64,000 bases of DNA from Puffinus mauretanicus (taxonomy: Eukaryota; Chordata; Aves; Procellariiformes; Procellariidae): the NCBI GenBank assembly GCA_023333565.1, contig JAJKFH010003173.1, positions 310,001-374,000 of the forward strand, given 5' to 3'. The notes beneath the pieces were generated by a model that had not been told where the DNA came from, made no database searches, and worked only from the letters and a program-made list of their open reading frames with translations. Shown here one piece after another: positions 35,061 to 46,675 of the stretch. Made by a program: the position numbers and the translations under genes. The first letter of the stretch is position 1. Each line of letters opens with the position of its first letter.

Positions 35061-38000
35061 GCACAGAGCACGGGGGGCTCCGGGGGTGCGCGTGGCTTTA
35101 CAGAAAAGATGCCAGCGTAGATCAGAAATCGAAGAAACATTTACAGCAATCTCTGACAAGAATAACTTTACGGGAATCAAAATGATGTAAAGGGAGTGTG
35201 CGCTTGCCACCTCCAGTACCCTCTGAAAATAATTCTTTAATGGGAAAGCCTTTGTCATAAATCAGCACTGCTTTCTCCCTCCTCCCGCTCCTGTGCAGAC
35301 GGTAACCTCACTCGCTGAACTTGCTTGGGCTTGTCCACAAGCCAGAAGGTGTTGTTGGTACCCTGGGGCTTGCTAGGGGTGGACTGGTAGGAAGAACTGA
35401 TACTTTCCAAAATAGGGTTCCAGTGCTTGGTAGGTCTGGCTGGGGAGCAGTGCGTTGTTCAGATAAATAGATAATGAGAACAAAAGGGGAAGACAAGGCA
35501 GAGCAAAAACGGGTGGGTGAAGTTTCTGAATGCACAAAAGCTTCCCGGTTTGGGACTTAATAAGATGTTGATTTCTTAATAGGATGCTGATATTTGTGCG
35601 AACTGGAGTTTTACAAAATGGGCTTATATGCAGTATTGCTATCCTGCCCGCATTACAGGAAATGTTTCGCATGTAAGCAACACCATTTGAGTCAATACAG
35701 AGACACGCGAAGTCACAGCTGTGCCCAGGGCAGATCGGGGACTTGCTGTTGCGCTGGAGATAGCTGGGCTCTTGCAGATTGGACGTGTCTTGTGAAACAC
35801 GGGCTTGGGCAGCCCTGCTTTACTCTGAATAAATGTGGCAGCAAACAGTGACATTTCACCTGCTAGCATTACCAACGTTTCCCTAACAAACAGAGGAGCT
35901 GGAAGACAATCTAAAACAAAGGAAAATGAGAATCACTGGTGTGCTGTACACTGGGTGTGATGAATGAAATGCAAACTGTAAACCAGAACATGTACGTTAT
36001 GATCTGGAAGATCTTTAGAATCTGAACAAGTTGGAAAGTGAGATGGCTAGAAAGAGTAACTTTCAAAAGAGCATGCTTAGAATAAGGTTGCTAAATCTGT
36101 GTTTTGTCTTCTAAACAAATCAGTTTCATTATCTGAGCAGTATTTTGTACAGAAGCCTAAATATCGCACCTTCACCTGTGAGTCTAAAACATGCCTGTTT
36201 TGTAGCACACAACATAACTTCTGAAGAATTTGAATGTATTCGAAAGAAAGGCAGATCCCTCACACTTAATGTGAAAATCGAAAAATACTTAAAATGAGAA
36301 AATTGTGGGTTTGTTCATACCCTTGCTATAATGCAGTAATAGATTTTTTTAAATTGTAAAAATGTGACAATTTCTATTATATTAATAAACCAACGCCTGA
36401 GGCTGGCAAAGATTTATGTATACGCTTGGCTTAAAAAACTGGGAAGGGGCAGTTGTCACCTTGAGTAGAACTACTTGTGACTTAACTGAAAGTAGCCTAG
36501 ATCTTCATACGTTTGGTTTTCACTAGTCACATTCTTTCCCCCTTCCATCCCCCAATTTTTGTTACTCAAACTTAAAAACTTACTTTAACAACAAATTATC
36601 AGGGTATCAGAGTGCAGTCTTGGAGCTGTTGTGAGCACAGCCGTGCCAGGACAGCCCGCAGGGCGAGACAGCTGGAGAGACCCTCTGCCTTACAGCGCGC
36701 TGTCGGAAACAATTCCTTTCATCAGCAACTTAAGTGAGCTGCAGATTGCATTTAGTGAAGGTAGGAGGACTCTATTAATTAAAATAACCATAAATGATAC
36801 CCTGAGCAATAACAGCTTTTAAAAATCAGTACGGTCAAGATAGCCTGAAATTAAAATAGATTAATGTTTCTTTAAAGACCAGCAAGCAGTGCGGTAGACA
36901 GCTGGGACCATCTGCATTGAATGGTGAGTGGGAACCAAACCTCTTGACCCTGCTTCTTTACCACTTTCTTCATTTCTGGGCAGGTCATGCCTCCAGACAT
37001 TAAATGCACCATAACCAAGAATCATGCGGGAGGAATGGTGGGAAGGACTTGGCCAGATCGAGACAATGAGCCACCCCGTGTGCAGCTAAATGGGAGTCCA
37101 GTTCCAGGGCATCATTGCGAATTGAGAAACACAGTGCTTGGCATTATGTCCAAGGAGCAGCTCTGGGTGGGTGGGAGGGACTGCGGAGTGGCAGAGGGGG
37201 TGTCGTGCAGGGGTGTTCTGCAAAAATGCCTTATTTGAGGAACCAGGCTTGCTGAGGCTGGTCAGCGTAACGTGAAAGTTAGAGGCCGTTCGATTAGCAG
37301 AAGTTTAGTTTGTCTCGGTGTAAAATACTGCAGCCTTTGGCTGGTTTTGAGGAGGGGATTTTCTCAAAAGAGAGCGTATGTTGGCATAGCTCCCAGTTCC
37401 CAAGGAAGGGTTATCTTCACGTGCAACTCTATCCCCCAGCAGTATGGGATTCGAGGATTCCAGCTCTGATTTTTCTTTCTTCTGCTTTGTGTATTAAAAA
37501 CATGTTTAAATAATCGTGTGCTTCGTTTGGGCTGCTCTGTGCCCCAGCATTTCAACACACAGCCTACGCATTGAGATCACACCGTGCTTTGCCAGCCAAG
37601 TCACAGATGAGCATGGGTCCGGGCGTGCTTACACCGGCCTTCGCGTTACCTCTGGGAAGGCTCTGCCAGCTCTGCCACGGCTCCCAAGGATGAATCTGAC
37701 CCTTTTCAGTCAATGAGAGGTCTCCTATTCCAGCCGCATGTTTTCCATTGTAAGGTGATAGTTTCTGGCATGTGTGGTGTCCCTTTGATTGGAATTCATT
37801 CAGAAGCTTCCCCGTGCAAATGCTTCACAGCCAGGAGAGCCTCAGCTGACACAGCCATTCATCCCAACCTGCGTGGGATCGGGGGCAGCTCCGCCGTCGG
37901 ATTGATTGCCGAAGCCGGGATCCTCGTCCCGGTGCTGACACCAGCCTGCGGAGCCGTTCTGGACAAGCCGTGCCAGCTCTCTGCACCTCAGTCTCTGTAG

Positions 38001-41000
38001 GAAATGGAGAAGACCTTGTTCACCTCCTCTGGAAAGCCCCTGGAGATTTATGGACGCAATGTGGTTTGCGAGAATATGCAGTGCTGGTTTGTAGGCCTGG
38101 GGTGGAATAAGTTGTGCCTTTCCACTCCTTCTGTCATCCGTCCTTCGTATGGCAGTTGTGAAATGTGCCACAGAGCTTGTGGATCTTCCATTAATGCAAT
38201 TAATCCCAATCTTGAAAGTCCTCTTGACTTTATCGGCTGGATTTGGAGTCTGCAAACATCATTCTGAGGCACAGAAATATGATGTCTGCTTTCCAAGTTA
38301 CAGAATGCTATCTCAGCTGAAAGATCAGATTTAACAAGAATTGTCTTGCTCAGGGATTAGCAGAGAGGAATTTCATTTCCGTGTCTCACGCTGCAGATGG
38401 CATTACCTCCATAAACTTTCTGACACGGGGATTGTTTGCATTTATACCTAGTAACATCAGCATGTGTACCATGGGATTGGGGTTTCAAGGCTCTTCTACA
38501 ATAAAAAATAAATCACTTATTATCCAGCTAGGGACTGGTGAGTTCATGGGGCAGATTTATCTTGCACTTGGGGTTTGCATGGCTGTAACGGGTGAGGGGT
38601 CACCATCAAGTTAGCTGTAGTTGTAACTTTACTTTGCATGTTTTGGTCTTTCTTGAGGAATCCAGGATATTTCTGGGCTTTCTGTTGCTTTTTTCCAGTA
38701 GGTATTTAAAACAAACCCCACCACTCTGACTTGAACTGTTGAATGTTCTCTCTGCACATTCATCGTAAATGCATTGCATTATTGAGTTTGATAGAGTCTG
38801 ACTCCCTTCTTACATTAATTTATGTCCTGGTAGACAATGTTTCTTGCTATGAATATCTTGCAGGAATAGAACATTTGGTCTGAGTGAAAAATACAGCCAA
38901 TTATTTTTACTCTTTGCCTCACACTGGGTCCTATTCCGGTAACTGTCATGCTTGAAAAGGAGTCTGCTGTATTTTCATTACTGCTGTTTCTGAAGGAGCA
39001 GCTCTTGTGATTTGCAGTGGAGTAAGGCGTAAACGACAGACCTCAAGGGCTAACGTCACCGCTTACAACTCCAACAGGTGGAAACACGCAGCTGCATTTG
39101 TGTCTCTGCCGATGAAGTGGTCCCTTTAGGGGTGACTTTACCCATCGCTGCTGGAGGTAGCGTTAGAAACTCGGGTGGTTATCGCAGAATCTCGTTCCTT
39201 GGTGTTGCCTTAAGGGAAGGTGCAAAGGAGTAGCTTGACAGCAGGTGTCCTGTCACATATAACCTGGGGAGAGAAAAAGCAGTCATGGGCTTTGTCCGCT
39301 TGTTTATTTCCAGAGAAGACTCCTAAAGATGATGGTGGATTTTTTTAGACTCCTGGCTGCACATATTCAGGAACGTTGAAGACCAGATCCCCCAGTGAAG
39401 CAGACCATTGGGCTGAAAACCAACACTTTTAACCATCATCTTCAATGGTCAGTCTGTACTTCGAGGCTTGTGGTCTCTCCTATTCCCTGGGTTGTGAGTG
39501 AAAGTCTGAAGGTTGGAGTTCTTTTTGGTCCATTTATTTCCTGGTTGCAGAGAATTGATTTTCTAATTTGCCTTTAAATGTAGCAAGTGTGGTTGGGAAG
39601 CACAGAACATTATCATCGCAATGGAAAGGAAGGCAATTGAGTAAGGAAGATAGTTAAGTGAGTGATGTGAGCCATGTCTTTCGTGGTTAACATCTGTTTA
39701 AGATCTATTTAAACTATTGGAGAAAAAAAAATCTTTGATGAAGTTTCAGCATCCTTTGTCTTTCAGATAAATGGTGAGCTCATAGTTAACATCCTAATTT
39801 ATGCCTAAAATACTCTGGAAAGACAAGAGAGAAACAAGAGACTGCAAATTCTTGTGATAATATGGAAGGACAGAAAGAAGATTGCAGGCCCTTGGCATCC
39901 ATCGAGGGAAGGAAAAGAAAGGTGCAACACCAAGCTGGAAAGCAGCTCTGTGAACCGTGCAGCGCACGCTGAAGAGTTATGCCCAGCCACAATTGCAGGC
40001 TTGTTGAAGATTAATCTAGTTAGTGACCCAAAGGAAAACACAGAAACAATATGATCAGCTCAGCAGTTCTAAAATAATTTTGGTCTCTATTATGTCATCC
40101 TCTGTAAATACCAATTGTTTGTTGCTGGTTCTGTTGCCTATCAGCACTATTATTAAGAACTGCTCTTTGCCATTTGTTCTTTCCTGTCCTCGTAGCAATA
40201 ACTTCCTCTCTTTGCATTTCTTTTACCTAAGAGCTGGACATCTGTCTTCCTCCTCATGACGACAAACACGCTCAGAGCTCTTCTTTTCACTTCTCTGTGC
40301 TCAGCTGAAAGCCGTGGTGTGTTAGCTGGGCTTTTCCTTTTCTCCCATCAGCATCACAAAGCTGCCACAGTCCTGGGCAGGCCAGATGTGCGGATGGGCT
40401 GGGAATACAGACAGCTGTGGCTCCAGGGCATTGATGGGAACTGAATTCTGAGAACTCGGTGAATGTAGATGCTAATAGGAAAACATTAGTTCCCAAAGTG
40501 GGTTAAAAAAGTTACTTATTTACCTGTGAAGTGACAAGTGAAATCTCCTTTATTTGTACATCTCAGGTATTTGCCTCTGAATTTGATAAAATGCCAGTAA
40601 CTGCTAGAGGATGTTCCTTGGGGCAAGTTGTCTTCCTGCTGTGTTAATCAGTGGTGGAAGATCATTGATTTATAAACTCTGTAAACCAATTGTGGTTGTA
40701 GTTCTGGGAATAAGTGTTCTGAGGAAATAATTAAAAAGGCACGGCTTACAAAGTGATTGATGCCTTTGCCACTCACAATGGTGGATTTTCAATGTAAAAA
40801 ACCCCCAGAAAACCATATTTAAACTCTGCCAGTGTTGCAAGGTGCTCACTGTTGGTTTGTGTTTTTTTTTCCCCTCACATTGAATATTCCTTGATGATCA
40901 TTTGAAAGTGCTTGAAAAGCTTTTGAATTTTGCACTTCAGTTTTCAATTTTCAGGGTGACTGTAGTTTAAGCCAGCCTTGCTTTGGAGAAGCATTTAGCC

Positions 41001-44000
41001 AGAGCTGCCTTGTTCATGCCTTCACAGGAGGATTGATCTGGAGGTAATACCTTACTGCTGGAGGAAGAAACATTTAACATGACACGCTGAATCCCAGCCA
41101 CTGAAGAGACGCACGTCACAACTGTGCTCAGCCTTGTGCATACTTGTCTGGTATAAAAGGCATCTGTGTTGGCTTGTTCAGAATTAGACTAAAACTTTCT
41201 CATGCCAATTTTTGGGGACTGCAAAAGTTTCAGGCATAATAATGAGATGCAATTTGAGGCATCTGATTTTTAACTGTTTTGGAGAGATAAATTTGAACAT
41301 CTGCAAGTTGTCGTAGTTCTAATTTGGCTTGTCTTGGAAGAGGTGCCAAACAACCACTTATATTGAAGCACAAAGTGTCTCAAATTAGACACCCAGAGTC
41401 CCTTGAAATGCTGATGTATTTGTGCACCTTGAGCAGGTACAAGAAAGGAGGATGCTGATGAGCAAGGTCTGTGCTAGACCCAAAGTTCTGTGGTGAATGC
41501 CATTTCCCCTGCACTCTGCTCTGCAGCTCGACTGAGGACAGGGCTGATTCAAGAACAGGTTTGGGATTTACAGCTCACAAGCATGCACAAGACACAACAT
41601 CTCCTGATGCCCTTGGTGGCCAGCTTACGTAATGTCACTTGCATAACCCCAGCAAGTACGGTCAGGGTCTCTCTCCATGCCAAATTAAGGCTCTCTGGGG
41701 TTTTGTCTCACATTCACGCTCTGTTTGAAATTGCACTTTAGTTCATCACAAATTCCAGTTCCTTCTACATGAAGTGTGTGACCACAGAGCCAGCAAGACT
41801 GCAAGGGTTGTCCCTTCAGCCCTGAGTTCCCATCACCTTGCAGTCAGAGCATCTCTTTGACTTCCAGCCCAATCTGCTGGATTATTTGCAGAAACTTTTT
41901 CCCTCTAGCAGCCCAGACAGTTCAATCTTGAACCTTTGCCAGGGTGGGGGTCTCTGTTCTGTGGGAGATGGTTCCTTTTCTGGAGAGCCTCAGAGATGCC
42001 AGTCTGAACTCGGGAGAAGCGAGATCTTCGTGGCAAAGAGGAGAGAGTGGCTCTTAGACACTGGGGAAGAAACTTTTTTTTTTTCTCTCTCCAGAGTTTT
42101 CTCTCCAGGGTGAGTACTCTTAATTACCACAGGGTAATTACTAGTGGATGAAATCCAAGCCCCTGCAGACTGTTTGGTCACCAGGCAGTGACTTCACTTT
42201 GGGCTGGGTTTCACTCACTCTTCAGTTCTGTAAAAGACTGAACAGCTACCATGCGGAGCAAAAGATAAAGCAGAGGGGGTTGTTTGCTGGGTTTTTTAAC
42301 TTGCACAACCCGAAGTTTCAGCAGTGTTTGTAAACAGAGTTAAAAGCCTCAGGATCTTTAAAACTGTCTTGCTGATGGTGGGATTTACATTGCCAGAGGG
42401 ACACCGAGGCCGAATCCGGAGGGCAGGTTTCATCCCACCCCGCAGCTGGTTGCTGAAACAGGACAGACGAGTCACGTCCCGAAAGCGCCCGCTTCTCCCT
42501 CTCTGCTGCGATGGGGACGGCTCAGCCCAGCCCTCGGCAGCGCCGGGCATCAGGGGGGAAGTGTCCAGACCTCCCTGTCACTTATGGGAGAGTGACCACA
42601 GATGAAAACATCTCCACTCCTTCTCCAGTGGCTCGGGGTCCCCAGGCTGGGCTGGCGCCAGGTTTGGCAGAACCAGCTCGTTTGTTCAGAAGGAAAAGCG
42701 CTGGAGTCCGAGCTTTTGGGGCTCGGGTCTTTTCTCGTTGGAGATCTGGCTCTGCCTGTGAGAAACGACCACGCTGACGATAAATGCTGCCTATGAAATT
42801 TTAATGCTTAATAGAGCCTTGCTGGATGAGGCATGCATTGTAATGATACCACCCATCATGGGGGAGTTAATTGAATCAATGAGGTGAACAGCGGAGCCGT
42901 CCAGCATATGCCGAGGGTTTGATTAGCCCAGTCATTACCGCAGGACCCTCGTCACACCGTGCCGCGATTACAGCGCTGCGCCGGCCGGGGGATTTGGTGG
43001 GAAGTGGCCAATGAGGGGCCAAGCTGGCTCCAAATCCAGCTTTTTGCAAAGCCCCGGATAAAACAGACTTCCATTAATAAGGCGAGAAAGGTTAGGACGA
43101 GAAGCATTACAGCAAATCTGGAGAGGTAAGGTGATAGTTTTGTCTGAGGCTTGTAGAGCATATGGCCCCAGCTTTTGTACGGGAAACCCAAGAGCTCGGT
43201 TAGTCTGTAAGTAAGTGGGGCGTTATTTGCATGGCTGCAGAAGTAGAGGTTTATTTGCTGATGTTAAAAAATTAGATAGCTGGAGACACTTGATAGTGTG
43301 ATCAGGAAGCTAAACACAGATTTTCTGTATCTTCATAGCTTGTGTGCTCATTCTGGGTGATAAATAAGTTTCTTGGGAGTGAAGCTCTGAAAAATCGTCG
43401 TAACTGCCGGCTAGTTTTAGGTTCTGGGTTTTGAAATGGACATTTGTGGTCAGAAACTGTTGAGGAGCTTTCCACTTACGGAGCTAGATTGTTACAGAGG
43501 ATCCAATTTTTTGATGGCTGCTCTTTCTCACTGGTCAGATCCACGTACAGGGACGGAAATAGAGCAAGTGATTGAACTAACTCAGTTAAAATGAAGGAGA
43601 TGTAAAAAAGTAAAGCTTGATAATGTAAAGCTGAACGTAAGATGCATCTGTCCTTTTTCACCCTAAGCTTGAGATCTATTGCTGTACAAAAATTGTGACG
43701 AGCCTTTTAAACTGTTTATGACAGTGTAGGCTGAAGCTTTTCCTAGACAGTGGTAATCTCTTCTGCAAACCACCTTACATCGATGTGACATGTCTTCACC
43801 GCCCGCCCTGCCGTCCCCTGCTGTTCTTCCCCTCTGCTTCCCATTCCCTGCTCCCCCTCCCTGCTAAAAAAAAAAAAAAAGCAGCAGCTGTTGGAAAGTA
43901 TAGCCCATTTGTTTTATGATGCTGCTTTGGGAATATGATCCAGATCCTACATGAGAGAGAGAAAGCAACAGAGCGAAAGAGAAGAGGGGGGAATTTAGAA

Positions 44001-45744
44001 GCTCTGGAAAATAACTTGCTTATTTTAAGTCTAGTATAGAAAGTTAAATCTTTATAGCAAGGTTCAGGGATAAAGCAGAACTGCTACTAGAAGTCTTAGC
44101 TTGGAGATTGATAGTTTAATGTAAGTAATTTTAGAGTTTGTTGGCTGTTTTGTACAAAATTTCAAGTGTCTTGAAATGTCTTTGATTGACCTCGGGTGAG
44201 AGGTGCCTGTAATGAGGGTATTAAAATCTGAAGACACATTATATAGTAACAACGTGATTCTTATTGGGGTTTATTTTTAATTTACTTTAGCACTTTAGGT
44301 AAAGAAACAAGGCTGGCTGTGGAAGGCACTTCTGTTCATTATTCTGACTCCTGATTTCATTTAGTTACAGGGCACAAAAGACACAAAAGCAGAAGAATAT
44401 GCTAAAACTGGCAGCAGCCAAAACCATTCATAGTTCTACACCTTGGGTTTCTGCCAAGTAATTAGTGGAAACTCAAACTATTTGTTTTTGTTGTCAGGTC
44501 AAAAAATTCATTCCGTCTGTCAGCTCCTCTTATTCTTAGAGGGAAACTCCTAGAAAATCTGAGAAATACCCGACTGCAGTTCCATGAAATGGATGTAGTA
44601 CAGGTAGGATGCATCTGAAGTGTAGTCAGTAGGAAGAGGCGATGTTTCAGAAAGCTGCTCAGCCCAGCCCTCCTGCCCTTTGGTCAAAATTTCTTGCTCC
44701 ATCCTGGCTCCTGGGGACGCTGACTCGATGTCTGCTTCCTTCCCTCCGCAGCTCTCCATGAAGGAGGTCGGGGACGGGCTGCACGAGCAGATGAACTGCA
44801 TGATGGGTGCGCTGCAGGAGCTGAAACTCCTCCAGGTCCAGACAGCTTTGGAGCAGTTGGACATCTCAGGGAGCCGAAGCACCGCTTCTGGCACTGAGCA
44901 GCACCAGTGCCGCCGAAGCAGCAGAGACGTGCCCGGGGCCCGGCAGGACGAGCGGCTGCAGGGGGAGGCATGGGTGGAGGAGCGCAGCCCCGCGTCCCTC
45001 GCGTGTGCCGTGCCACGGCCGGTGGGTTTGCCCCGTCCTGCTGCGCTCCCGGAGGGCAGCCACCTTAGAGCCACCCCCTCCTCCCTCGGGAGCCTCTGTG
45101 GTGAGGGTGTTTATCGCCCAAAAGGACCTTCCTCCGCTTCGATCAGAGCAGAGCACGGCCGCCCAAAGACATTCGAGCCCAGTAGCCAGGGCACGGCTGG
45201 GGGGTGGCCGGCATGCCGGGAGTGCCCGGGGTGTGACGATGGCCATGACTGGACATGCTCCCTGATGTCCCAGAGCAGGAATCGGCAGCCGCTGGTCTTG
45301 GGGGATAACATCTTTGCAGACTTGGTTGGCAACTGGTTGGATCTGCCGGAGCTGGATAAGAAGGGGGAGAAGAGCGAGGCATCCCTGTCCGTGAGCAGAT
45401 CCCAGGAGCTCTGCAGGAAGTTCTCCCTCACAGCCAACATCTTCAAGAAGTTCCTGAGGAGCGTTCGGCCAGACCGAGACAGGCTTCTCAAGGAGAAACC
45501 TTGCTGGCTTCCACCTGAAGACAAACAGCCCGAAATTTCCAAGAGACCCAAAAAGATGAACAAACTCAAGGGGACATTTTACTTCCCACTTCATGGGAAC
45601 ATCCAGAGCCATCACAGCAAAGCAGAGAGGTGCCCAAAGGCAGAAAGCAATAGCGAGAAACCCAAAATGGGCACCAAGAAAGTCCATGATACTATAGACT
45701 ACACCCAGTCTGGGTTTGACATCAATACAGCTGTTTGGGTCTGA
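34682..45744 (+). CDS. INKA2: INKA2 (FAM212B), Inka-box PAK4 inhibitor, complete
   Basis: Inka proteins bind the catalytic cleft of PAK4 through the Inka box and inhibit it, affecting actin dynamics and neural morphology. Two coding exons, 34682-34717 and 44752-45744, join in phase 0 to give 342 aa. Seen in order: N-terminal coiled segment MDLHLRRLKQEL|LSMKEVGDGL with EQMNCMMGALQELKLLQVQT (about 1-50); a diverged Ser/Pro/Arg-rich linker; a Cys/His cluster (167-181); the Inka box SLMSQSRNRQPLVLGDN..FADLVGNWLDLPE (about 178-212); a second conserved block FSLTANIFKKFLRSVRPDRD (236-255); a basic stretch; and the family C-terminus SGFDINTAVWV. It is longer than the ~297-aa human protein, mainly in the linker. 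I chose the ATG at 34682 for its strong Kozak context; 34670 is an in-frame alternative adding MSRA. The gene diverges from DDX20. Confidence 0.94.
42121..42140. promoter_or_regulatory. Inverted pair of TAATTAC homeodomain sites
   Basis: TAATTAC, a 6-bp spacer (CACAGG), then GTAATTA: a perfect 7-bp inverted repeat with two homeodomain cores. Regulatory role is inferred. Confidence 0.35.
42780..43090. promoter_or_regulatory. Candidate intronic enhancer in INKA2
   Basis: A block of unlike composition to its surroundings with many TAAT/ATTA and GATTA cores, an E-box CATATG near 42906, a CCAAT at about 43008, and TTAATTGAATCAATGAG. This density is typical of conserved developmental enhancers. 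No conservation data are available here. Confidence 0.35.
43866..43880. repeat. A15 homopolymer
   Basis: Fifteen A residues bounded by CTGCT and GCAGCAG, so the flanks can pair. Confidence 0.9.
44752..45744 (+). CDS. INKA2: INKA2 coding exon 2
   Basis: 993 nt: starts LSMKEVGDGLHEQMNCMMGA and ends at TGA 45742-45744 after SGFDINTAVWV. It carries nearly the whole protein. The - strand also has a long open frame here, but only the + frame shows family conservation. Confidence 0.95.
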   Translation, partial: LSMKEVGDGLHEQMNCMMGALQELKLLQVQTALEQLDISGSRSTASGTEQHQCRRSSRDVPGARQDERLQGEAWVEERSPASLACAVPRPVGLPRPAALPEGSHLRATPSSLGSLCGEGVYRPKGPSSASIRAEHGRPKTFEPSSQGTAGGWPACRECPGCDDGHDWTCSLMSQSRNRQPLVLGDNIFADLVGNWLDLPELDKKGEKSEASLSVSRSQELCRKFSLTANIFKKFLRSVRPDRDRLLKEKPCWLPPEDKQPEISKRPKKMNKLKGTFYFPLHGNIQSHHSKAERCPKAESNSEKPKMGTKKVHDTIDYTQSGFDINTAVWV

Positions 45745-46675
45745 GTTTGTCGGTGTTCTCTGCTCTGCCGAGCACTTGTTTCACACTGGAGAGGAGCTGG
45801 AGGCCATACACGTCTTTTCAGGCGACCCCTGAGCTCTCAACATGGACTGAGGCGAGAGAGGAGTCCTCTGCAAAACGTTCTGTGGCTTCAGTCGCCTGCA
45901 AGCCGCATTTTCCAGAGAACTATGGCTGCAGGAGCAGTCCGAGCAGCAGCTGACGCAGCCCCGTGTGGGGAGACTTTTGAAGACTGTTATTTGCAAAAAT
46001 AATCAGAATCTTTAGCAGCTTTAGGGTGAGCGGTGCCACAGATGACCAGCTCCTGGAGCCTGGCTTATAATAGCCACTTCTGTCATCTCTAGTTAAAATA
46101 GCTGCAGCACAAAATTCACCGTGTGCATGTGTGTGTATGAGTGTGCAAATACATATATAGTTTTTTAAAAAAAATCTATTCCTGCTTGTGTGCACTTAAA
46201 ACTGGGTTATAAACCAGGAAATTCAAGCGTTGTACCTGAAGCACTTGTTATTTAAAATGAAAGAAATAAGTTTGAATTTATAAGACTTGAACAATTGCTG
46301 AGTGGGGGTGTTGAACCCCAGCTTTGTGGCATTTCAGCTGTGGGGTTTTCCCCCTAAACTGCACCTCTGCCGTGCTCCCAGCATCTCTCCTTCCCCTGCC
46401 CGTTAAACCATGGGACACGAGGCTCCTTTCATGGAAGTGACCCCCAAGCGCTCAGCGGGTTTTGCTTCTCTCCCCGTGCCCTTCTCCCCACAGGTCGCAC
46501 CAGATACAATGTTGCAAAAGTTTATTGTTGGGCTTGCAGTGAGATACAAAGTTGCAACAGACGTTTATTGTTGTTGTTTCCTATTGCTGTTGTGTACAAA
46601 CCTCCTCTTGACCGAACCAAGTCCTTCAGTCTCGGCTCTCCGAGAGTTACCAATAAAGTGGCGTCAGTCTCCAGC
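45745..46675 (+). other. INKA2: INKA2 3' UTR
   Basis: About 0.93 kb from the stop to just past AATAAA at 46652-46657, followed by a GT/G-rich stretch (GTGCCGTGGGGCGTC) suited to a downstream cleavage element. A longer transcript is possible. Confidence 0.55.
46652..46657 (+). other. Polyadenylation signal AATAAA, INKA2
   Basis: First canonical hexamer downstream of the INKA2 stop, with a G/U-rich element after it. Confidence 0.55.

Larger units (their letters stand above)
34718..44751 (+). other. INKA2 intron 1
   Basis: 10-kb intron, GT at 34718 and acceptor CTTCCCTCCGCAG at its end. It contains an enhancer-like AT/GC-mixed block at 42780-43090, a TAATTAC inverted repeat at 42121-42140 and an A15 run at 43866-43880. 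No other gene recognised. Confidence 0.85.

Noticed and set aside
34158..35258. Long open frames on both strands (up to 366 codons) across the INKA2 CpG island
   Set aside because: They are Pro/Arg/Ala/Gly-rich, open in several frames at once, and lack any domain. Only the 12-codon INKA2 exon is supported by conservation and splicing.
44866..45687. 273-codon - strand frame antisense to INKA2 exon 2
   Set aside because: The + frame has clear Inka family conservation. The antisense frame has no recognisable domain and is a shadow of codon composition.
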